Shown one piece after another: positions 55,905-64,000 of a DNA stretch of 64,000 nucleotides; position 1 is the stretch's first letter; each line of letters begins with the position of its first letter. The notes below the pieces were generated by a model, which did not search any database, was not told the origin of the DNA, and worked only from the letters and a program-made list of their open reading frames with translations. The position numbers and the translations under genes are program-made. Source of the DNA: Isoetes taiwanensis (lineage: Eukaryota; Streptophyta; Lycopodiopsida; Isoetales; Isoetaceae). The DNA lies in the NCBI GenBank assembly GCA_021234155.1, contig JAJEKV010000081.1, positions 62,001 through 126,000 on the forward strand, read 5' to 3'.

Positions 55905-56080
55905 GATAAGGGAAAAAAGTTCGAAAACATTAAACTTGGTCCATATCCTCTCATTTTCAACAGAACCCTAGCTGTACTATGATGTGCTTCCCCATAAGTA
56001 TCTGGCAACCAGATGTGCAAGGGAAAGATTGCCAGTCTCACAACATAAGCTATAGGGAAGCCTAAGTATAAAACTATCTC
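55905..56080 (-). pseudogene. ndhD: Plastid ndhD fragment in the nucleus (NUPT)
   Basis: The minus strand reads [20 protein letters not shown] and, after a small deletion, VLLKMRGYG. This is the signature of the plastid NAD(P)H dehydrogenase subunit ndhD (PLHTWLPDTHGEAHYST in functional copies). The DTxGEAHxST block separates it from mitochondrial nad4. Only about 45 codons survive, with deletions and no start. It is a decayed transfer from the plastid genome. Confidence 0.75.
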
Positions 56081-56615
56081 TAAAATATTATGGCATGGGA
56101 TTTATTAACTAATTTTTGAGAGTCCAATGTTGCTTCATCATGGTAATGCAAATTAAACCTAATAAATGACTATCTAATGTACAAATACCTTTTCTATATA
56201 CAAAATAAAATAAAACCAAAATATGAAAAAATAGCTTGACTTCCAACCAATGTTGTTGTTAAGCTTGTTAAGCTTTTGCAATTTCTTAGTTGAAATTTGT
56301 ATTTTGAATGGTAGTCGATGGGTGTTTGCTTGTAGGTGTTTATCCCAATGCAATGGCCTAGGTCACTTTTCTCACTTCCATAGCAGTTGGTGGGTCACCC
56401 CATCCCAATGGCCTACGTTTGTTATACACCTAGCTACTTGAGTCTACGTTTGTTATACATCATTCTATTGTTTTTGGAAGTGTAGTTCATAATGAACACA
56501 ATCAATCAATGAAGAAGTGTGATTCATACGCTCATCCTTTCCTCTTTCCTCTTCGGACCTGGATGTCGTAAGATTATATATTAAGATGAAGGTAAATTAC
56601 AAAACTTAAATTTCC
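56081..56615. other. No gene seen
   Basis: AT-rich DNA with no coding sequence that I can support. Confidence 0.45.
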
Positions 56616-57277
56616 ATTTACATTATTAATGCTATCCACCTCCCCTTGCCAGCTACTAACAAAAAAGAGCATGGCATAAGATGTTTACAAATTGATGAAT
56701 GGTTGCCAAAAATGTAGAAAACGGTTTTACTATTAAAATTTACAGAGATACAATTTTACTGCCAAGAACTTTAAATTTTACAAATATCTTATTACCCTAC
56801 ATAAGTGAGGTAAAACAATTTTACTGCCAAGAACTTAAACTTTACAGATCATATTACCCTATATCATAAATGCAATAGAGATTGGAACTTTGGTGCCGAG
56901 GTAAAGCACCTTGTAAGAGTAACCATGGAAAATCAATGTCCATTTACAATATCCACCTCCTCTTGTCATCTACTAACAAAAAAGAACATGGCATAAGATG
57001 TTTACAAATTGGCGAATGATAGCCAAAAATGTAGAAAATGGTTTTACTACCAAAAACTTAAAATTTACAGATAACATATTACCCTACATCTATAGAGATA
57101 CAAATTTAATGCCAAAAGCTCCAAATTTTACAGATATCTTATTACCCTATATAATGAGGTAAAACAATTTTACAGCCAAAAACTTGAAACATATTACCCT
57201 ACATAAATGCTATAGAGATTGGAACTTTGGTGCCAAGGTAAAGCATCTTGTAAGAGTAACCATGGGAAATCAATGTC
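56616..57277. repeat. Diverged tandem duplication, unit about 330 bp
   Basis: Copy 1 (about 56616-56940) and copy 2 (about 56941-57277) share GCATAAGATGTTTACAAATT, TAGAGATTGGAACTTTGGTG and CTTGTAAGAGTAACCATG. Within each, ATTACCCTA and GAGGTAAAACAATTTTAC recur at shorter spacing. Confidence 0.8.
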
Positions 57278-57394
57278 ATAAACATGATGGCTTATCTTAG
57301 CAGCATTGAATTTTGAACCATAGACAAATTGTCTTCCAGAAGAAAGCACCATTGCGAAAAATTAGCAGCAAGATAGCAAGATAAGGATTATATC

Positions 57395-57474
57395 AATGCA
57401 ATCTCAATGAAGTTATATTCGCTATTGGAACCTCCATGCAATCTCAATGAAGTTATATTCGCTATTGGAACCTC
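57395..57474. repeat. Tandem duplication, unit 41 bp
   Basis: ATGCAATCTCAATGAAGTTA through GGAACCTC occurs twice in a row with almost no change. Confidence 0.85.
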
Positions 57475-58614
57475 ATGCTATATGAATTTGAACTGTACCT
57501 CAATCAATCAGTGACTTTTAGACGTTTAACAAATGATTGATCCTTATATTATAGGCTCACGTACTATTTGCCGCACGGTTTAGAATTGGCTGAAACTTGT
57601 AGAGCACTCAATGATCCTGCATTCATAGAACTAACAAATCTGCTTTTCTTAAGGGCCATAAGTACAATTAAATATGAATTGAAGGCTAAAGTTACTGCGA
57701 GAAACATATTCGTTAGTACGTTTTGGAACTTGTTGGGTTCTATTTCTGCTCTAGAGACAAAATAAATGTCACATGGATAGATATGTTAAAAACATAGATA
57801 AAAAATGTGGTTATGCATCTGGCATGCTATAGCGTAGTAATAGGAGAGAACTTACGTTCTTAAATTTTTGAACTGGAGAACCATGATTCATGTTCCTGTT
57901 CCTGCGATTCTAACAAAAAAATTACACAATCTTATCAATTAAATAATACTTACCAGCAGTCAAGCTGCATACAAACGATGACAGAACTCCTTGACAAACC
58001 TAGCTTTTCTACAAAAACTACATAATCTTTTCAATTAAATAATACTTACCAATAGTCAAGTTGTGTGCCATTGGTGGCATAACTCCATGACAAAATTCAA
58101 TATAAGATAGAACCTGCATATCCACATAGATCCAGCCAAATATATTTTTGCACATCCCGTAAATTGATCAGCATAGGCAGAAGTATGGTGCATGGAAGAA
58201 ACTTGCAAGGGCTGCTCACATCTAGAAGCCAGGCATAGCTTAGAAAGCCTATTTCACAAAGGTCACCTCTACTGTATAGTTTATGATATGCTCACATCTA
58301 AAAGGCAGTCATAGCTTATAACTATAACCCTATCTTGCATTCCAACCAAGGTCAATTCTACAATCTCTCAAGATTATATGATCAGAAAACGAAAATATAT
58401 AGAAGAAAAGAAGTTTCGCACATCTGAGACCTTGTGATTCATACTATAAAAGCATAAATAACTTATCATAGCTAATGCCAAGCTCTTGTACATCATTATT
58501 AGCATGTCATTGTGCCTATTTGCAATCTGAAAGATGAAGGGAGAAGTGTGAAAGAAGAAAAAATGGAAGCAAGAAATGAAAAGATTCATAAATGAAAATA
58601 TATCAAGCACAAGC
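57475..58614. other. No gene recognised
   Basis: A plus-strand frame at 57568-57765 (EL..TCRALNDPAFIELTNLLF) could be an exon but matches no family that I know. Two similar blocks (CTACATAATCTTTTCAATTA and variants) recur near 57915-58045. Confidence 0.4.
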
Positions 58615-59560
58615 AGGCCTGGTACATTTACCTTCCAAGATCGGGAGGATCTCCAAAGTGCTCTAGACCTGCAAGTTCAGTGTTTGCCGCCTACACTTCG
58701 TGACCAGTTAATACATGCCTTCGTTCCAGACCCTAAAGCCCAGTATGTGTGCACAAGTGATGCCTCAGTACAGACACTAGATACAGAATTACAGCCACAG
58801 AAGAAACATTGTGTTGAAGCAGAAGTGCACACATTGAAAGGGAACATGTTGAGGTGGGCGTGGAGGACATCTCCACAATCCCAAGGGGACCAGAGTCGCA
58901 GATGCCGCGCTAGCGACAGGAGCGTGGCTACCTCAGTATCTTCGTTACTAGGAGCCCTGCGTGATTATAGGGGTGCAGAGGCGTAAGATGATGCCCTTTC
59001 GATATGGATCTTTGCTTTGCATTTTTCACTGATGTCATGCATGTGAAGGCTGGTGGAGTTGTCTCCGCTACTAGGGTGGGAGCGGCAAGACCTGATCGTC
59101 CCCGCCATCTTTTGGTTCGGTTTCAAGACACTCTTAGCCGCTTACATGTTCTTCAGCATGGAAACCATCTCGTGAGGACTAGTTTCTCAGTACAGGAGGA
59201 CCTCTCCCCTCTTCAATTGTGTAACCGTAAGGAGGAGCTCTGCAAGGTGAGGGCAGCCCGCCTGCAAAAGAAATGGGCAGTGTACAGGGGAGGCGCAGCA
59301 ATTATTCTAGATCAATGGCCTTCCAATCCTTGGACTGGCTATGTCTAGATAATTTTAGAAGCATAAATTTACCACTAGCATTAGCATTATCTTCTCTTAT
59401 TCTTGGTAGCCTTTTAATATTTGGTTATTGTATTTGGTGATGGGGCCTAGTCCCCGGGTTTTAGATGGGCTGTTGCCCTTGCATGTGCCGTCCCATAACC
59501 CGTTGGGTTCCCGTGGACGTAAAAATTCTTATCTTATCTTATCTTATCTTATCTGTGGAT
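58615..59560 (+). mobile_element. LINE fragment with ORF1-type domain and microsatellite tail
   Basis: Frames at 58576-58986 and 59004-59348 end in a region reading RPRHLLVRFQDTLSRLHVLQ, SFSVQEDLSPLQLCNRKEEL and RLQKKWAVYRGGAAIILD. This pattern is that of the C-terminal RNA-binding domain of LINE ORF1 proteins. The 3' end has the hairpin AACCCGTTGGGTT (59497-59509), GTGGACGTAAAA and a (TTATC)n tail to about 59555, closely matching the LINE end at 4860-4917. No RT is present, so the copy either lost ORF2 internally or belongs to a short ORF1-only derivative. Confidence 0.6.
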
Positions 59561-62500
59561 ATATTCGTGAAAAGTAGAAATAGATACAAATATGCTCATG
59601 AGAAGTAATGCAGATGCTTGAAATTGCACTGCATTACACTGAATATAATTAGCTCTGTAGTACCACAAATAGCCTTCTAAAATTCCCAAAAATTAACAAC
59701 ATGCAAAGCATAAAAACCTTAAAATAATAGAAATGTTCTAGAATTTTAACTATATGCAAGGTAAGAATAATTAACTTACATTTTCCATTTGACACAGCAG
59801 GAAACTGCCTAGATGAGAACTGGAGCTATGAACCAGAAAATTACATCATAACATTACCTGCACATGAAGAAAAGTGAACTTAAAGGAAATTATGGCTCTG
59901 GGGAACTGTCCAGCAATAACATTTATGGATTCAACAACACTTGCCTTAGAAATAGGAGTTCCAAGAAGCCTTCCAACTTTGATCCCACCTGCTTATGTAT
60001 AGAAAATTGTTCATCACCATCAAGAGACTGCTGCATAAACAAATACGGAAGAAACTGTTCTACTGAATATGGAAGAACAAATCAGATTCTTGCTCAAACG
60101 CAAAAGGTACAAGTGATGTTTTTGCTGAATCAGAGATCATTAACCAACTAAGAGCAGTGGCAAAGTAGAATGTAGGCAATTATTCATAACCATCTTGTAA
60201 CCTACAGCTTGTTGCCATAATGCCTCTGAATTCCCAGCTAAGGAGATTCGACTAAGGGCCCTAGACATGGAAAACTTGATTCATAATCCTAGATCATGGA
60301 ACTGCATGCATCTAAGCTCTTTATTAAGATAGTGATCCAAACATGACCAGCAGGAGTAGCTTTTTTAAGCTCAATGGATGTGAATTATCTGCTTCTAGTG
60401 TGCTGCACAAAAGAAATTAAGGCGTACTTGGCGTAGCTCCATAGAAATATTATACAGAAACGCTTTGCCACAGGCAAAGATTTAAAATGTGAAGATTCTA
60501 TTGTTTATGGAGCTATGACAATTTGTTGCCTTACCTCAGAAGACGACCTTCAGTGATGAAGAGGACTTCAGTGGTATGCTCTGCATCATGGCCGTTACCC
60601 TTCCCTCAGTTATAGAAAGCGATCTATACAAATCCATCAGATAAAATAGATAAAATAGATAAAATACTTACAAATTCGAAAACATCATTTATTGTTGTGA
60701 TTTTATATTTATATAAGCTGGGTAATAGCATGGAAAAGTTCATCAAATGACCTATGACAGCTCCAACATCTATAATCTGCTAGAAGTTCAACCTATAAAA
60801 ATCACAACCAGTAACCAGCATTAGAAGTTTTACCTTGGGAAGCTATAAAATCTTGCAAGAAGATGTCGGCTAGGGATGGAGATGAACTTATGCAGTCAAG
60901 AAACCGTGCCTACCACAAACAATTCAAGAAACCGTGTCATAGTTCTGAAAGCCGATGGAACTCCGAGCCACCAAAGCAGAGGAGTCTTGCCCTCTTCCAG
61001 CCAAATACATATTTGCAGGATCAGATGCCATAACCAGGTTCCAACAAGAGCTACAAACTGCAGATTATCGAAGGCTCATGCAATCCGAAATGCAATTGGG
61101 GATGCCGCTAAGATGCATATATGGCTTGTAAGAACCAGGCATTGAACATGATAAAAATCAACCAAGGCCACTCTTGCAATCTTCAGCATTCGTGGCATGC
61201 ATGCCGAGATAATAGATCGGGCCCAAAAACCCCTGCTCAAAGAAATGCTAAAAAAATGTTCTCGATTTCTGGAAGAGCGCTAATATTTCCCGGCCACCAA
61301 ATCCTTAACAATCATAGAAAATCACACCTAAAAAAAAACCAAAAAACTTTCCCACCAAACTGGAAAATCCCAATTTAACAAGACTAGTTATGGTGCTCGG
61401 CATTGCCGGGCTTTACTACAATTTGAAATAGTGGTTGTTTGATTGTTGGCCACTATAAAGATTGTGGCAATTTTTGTATTTGATAAATGCTAAAGAGGAA
61501 GGTAGGTGTGAATGTGAGTGTGGGTGTGACTGGCATATTTTGTGTTGATTTGCTGTGAATGAGGCAAAAATGTTGTGTCGAGTGAAGGAGTTGTTGTATG
61601 AGTTTACAGGAGGAGCTATTATTGATACAACAGAAACACCTTAAAACAACAGCTTAGCTTACCCAGTCAATGACTTATTTCTTGTTTGGAAGACCTTCAA
61701 ATATTAGAAGCTATAAAAGCTAATGTCTGTGCAATGAACCAAGAGCTATATGTAAATTCGAAGAGCATAGCACAAAATATACTACGAAGTCTTTCTTTTA
61801 TTTATGGGATTGATTGGTGGCAACATGGCAGGTCACTACCCAGCCAAATCAACCTTTGGGGTGCCTAAATCATATTAGCTCTTTTATAATGATGACCCCA
61901 GTAGTGATGAGTACATGACTTTTCAATTCAGTTTTTATAGTTTCTATTTCATGTATGTCTCCTCTCAAGCACAGCTTATAAGGCTTGTAAATCTAATATA
62001 TAATTTATCAAAATCATGAAAATGATATAAGAGTAAATTCGTGGTTATAGACGCGAGAAATTGCCTGCAACTTTAGAAATTATTTTTTATTTAGCAGCAA
62101 CAGTAATAGCAGGAGCCTTTGTATCGTGTGAGAAATTCTGATGCAGTCAAAGCTGTCGTGGGAAATGCACTTGAGCATCGTATGCAAACTATGAGTGGCA
62201 GAATACACCTGTTACACATCATGTGAAAAATTCTGGTGGAGTTAATTGACAAATTCCAGAAGTGCTTGACTGAAACCCTAAGAATCTCTTTAAACATAAA
62301 AGAGCATGACTGGAAGCTGAGAAAATGAACCATTAAAAACATCCAATATCCTTTAACTTATGTGTTGAGAGGGAAGAACATGAAGATCCTTTGAATGAGA
62401 GCTTGAACTGTTTTCTGAAGCAACAGTAATAGCAGGGACTTCTGTTGTGAGTAGCAAAATATTTAGTATAGTTGTTGTCCGCACTTGAGCATCATGTGCA

Positions 62501-63210
62501 AACAATAGTAGCAGAATATTGCCTGTTAGCTGTAATTGAGCATGTGGAAACTGTGATACAGTTAAACTTGTTGAAACTTGTTGCAAGAACACACACTTGA
62601 AATCAAGTACAAATTTCAAAAGTCCGAGACCTTAAAAACCCTAAGAATCTCGATAAGCATAACAGAGGATGACTGAAGCTAAGAAAATAAAGCATTAAAG
62701 GCATATTCAACATGCTTACCTGCTATGGCCCAAAATGTTCTAATATGTGAAGAGAAATTATAAAAGATCTAGAAAAGCTTGGCCAAGGACATTTGAGCGC
62801 AATTGCTACCAATGCCCTAGAAAAACTTAGAATGTCAGAGCACAGTAAAGGCCAACTTAAAAGAATAACTGTACAATGCATATTTATTATCAAAATTGGA
62901 TGTGAGACCTTTGAGTCCTCTGCAGTTGCTAAGGAGAGCCTCCAGAAACATCTAATGAATGCCTACATCTATTATCTGCTCCAAACCATCCGGCTATTCC
63001 TGCACACAACGAAAAGGCTTTTAGAGCATTTCAAGCCATGGCAAACTCAGAAATTCTGACATTCATTACACATCTAAATGCATCCATAAGTTTACCAAGG
63101 TAACAAAACACTATCCATTTTACAAATATTGTACCTGAGAATCACGCCTCAATTCCAGACCAAAATGTCACCTGTGGGATTTGGTCCCTAGCTTTGATAC
63201 TCGTTGTTCA
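59561..63210. other. Intron-like DNA, no exon assigned
   Basis: AT-rich sequence with several frames of 60-95 codons (for example 59864-60151 and 60876-61145), none with a family signature. It may hold introns or upstream exons of the gene that continues past 63211. Confidence 0.35.
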
Positions 63211-64000
63211 CCACTTTTGGCAGGAATTTGCAGCGCATGGTTCCAGATTAAATGCTGGGTATCAACTACCTTCTGAACTTTTCCTTATATATTCAAGAAA
63301 TAAAAAGCAAACACTGATCTTGCCAGAAGTCTTAAAGGTTAAGGTGGAAGCTATCTTTCCACATGATGTCTATTGTGGGCATATGGAACTACGGGTCAAG
63401 AAGAAAGGAAGCAATATATTTTCTTTCAAGACAACAGGCACACCATTGTCACAAACACTGACCAAATGTGGAGAGTATAATTTCAAATTCTACTTGGTAG
63501 TGCATATGGAGGATGTTTTCCGCCTTTAGGAACATGTAATCAAATTTAATCTGGAGTTCCCGTTGCACTTGTGCAGGCAAATGATTCTAACTGTATATAT
63601 GAGGCAGTACAGCCCATTGAAAAACATTTATTCATTGTACCATCAAGTGAAACAGCAAAATGGGATGCACAGTTTCCATATGATAATTCTGTCTTTAGGT
63701 TTGTTCTGTATCTTACCTAATCTACTTGCTCATTTTCTAAGATTAATACGTTAAGATCTGAAGTTACATTTCATCTGGTATTTTACAGGGAACAACTGAT
63801 AAAGTTCCTGATAAATGGAACTAAGTTGATAATAGCAGTGGGTTTAGCAAGTTCAGCTTGGCTTGGTTCCTCATCTTGTTACAGCCAGCAGAGTTTTCGA
63901 TTCTTAGCATATACATATTTTCTTGAATCACTTTTTACCTGATCTGCTTACTCATATTCTATGGCAGATATAAAAGTTACATTTTAGTTGGTATCTAGTC
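63211..64000 (+). CDS. Partial plant gene, probable exons (function not fixed)
   Basis: After an acceptor TTGGCAG near 63211 a frame runs to about 63499. It contains SELFLIYSRNKKQTLILPEV, GHMELRVKKKGSNIFSFKTT and TPLSQTLTKCGEYNFKFYL, a beta-rich pattern like an Ig-type repeat. A second likely exon (about 63578-63699) follows TGTGCAG and reads EAVQPIEKHLFIVPSSETAK before GTTTGT. A third may start at 63790 after TTACAG. The pattern reminds me of plant SMCHD1/GMI1-like chromatin proteins, which have such repeats before a hinge domain, but this is only a guess from motif shape. The gene would continue beyond the window. Confidence 0.35.

Noticed and set aside
60876-61145. Possible ankyrin-repeat (XBAT-like) exon on the minus strand (LEEGKTPLLW)
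   Set aside because: Only nine residues resemble an ankyrin repeat, there is no second repeat, and neighbouring frames are closed.

Overview
The window is nuclear DNA of a land plant with a transposon-rich genome. Two complete host genes have short introns with GT-AG splice sites and typical plant products: a TIM21-like mitochondrial import subunit at 40.6-42.1 kb (+) and a CBS-CBS-PB1 membrane protein at 45.2-48.2 kb (-). A decayed plastid ndhD fragment and several plant-type LTR retrotransposons fit this. The mix of LINEs, HUH-transposase remains and gene-fragment carriers suggests a fern or another non-flowering plant, but the sequence does not fix the species.

Layout. 0-5 kb: AT-rich DNA, a small hAT-type MITE with an 8-bp target duplication, and a truncated LINE. 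5.9-10.2 kb: a Ty1/copia element on the minus strand that lost most of pol and was split by a minus-strand LINE. 11.4-18.7 kb: a near full-length LINE (ORF1, then endonuclease and reverse transcriptase) interrupted by a 2.75-kb non-autonomous element (copy A). 20.5-22.8 kb: two related inverted-repeat elements, one holding a Ty3/gypsy integrase relic. 23.5-28.8 kb: two more relatives of copy A, head to tail (B and C); C carries an erlin (SPFH family) gene fragment in a chimeric ORF. 30.8-40.0 kb: a minus-strand HUH-endonuclease-like transposase gene split by an 8.2-kb LTR retrotransposon that has gag and protease but no reverse transcriptase that I can see. 40.6-48.2 kb: the two host genes, converging. 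49.7-50.2 kb: a probable solo LTR.

The most unusual part is 50.8-55.9 kb. A 1.55-kb LTR with a tRNA-iMet type primer-binding site is followed by two modules of the same design: two copies of a palindrome, then a TATA box, then an ORF. The first ORF encodes about 390 residues whose last 89 are a full histone H3 fold; the second encodes an unrecognised protein. No reverse transcriptase, integrase or 3' LTR was found. This looks like a non-autonomous LTR element carrying a histone-H3-like gene, and is my main candidate for an undescribed system.

56-64 kb: the ndhD relic, diverged tandem duplications, a LINE ORF1-type fragment with a microsatellite tail, and exons of a plus-strand gene that runs off the end.

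One caution: the two near-identical copies A and B differ mostly at or beside CAG/CTG sites. That pattern suits CHG-methylation-linked sequencing error better than evolution, so some frameshifts described here may not be real.
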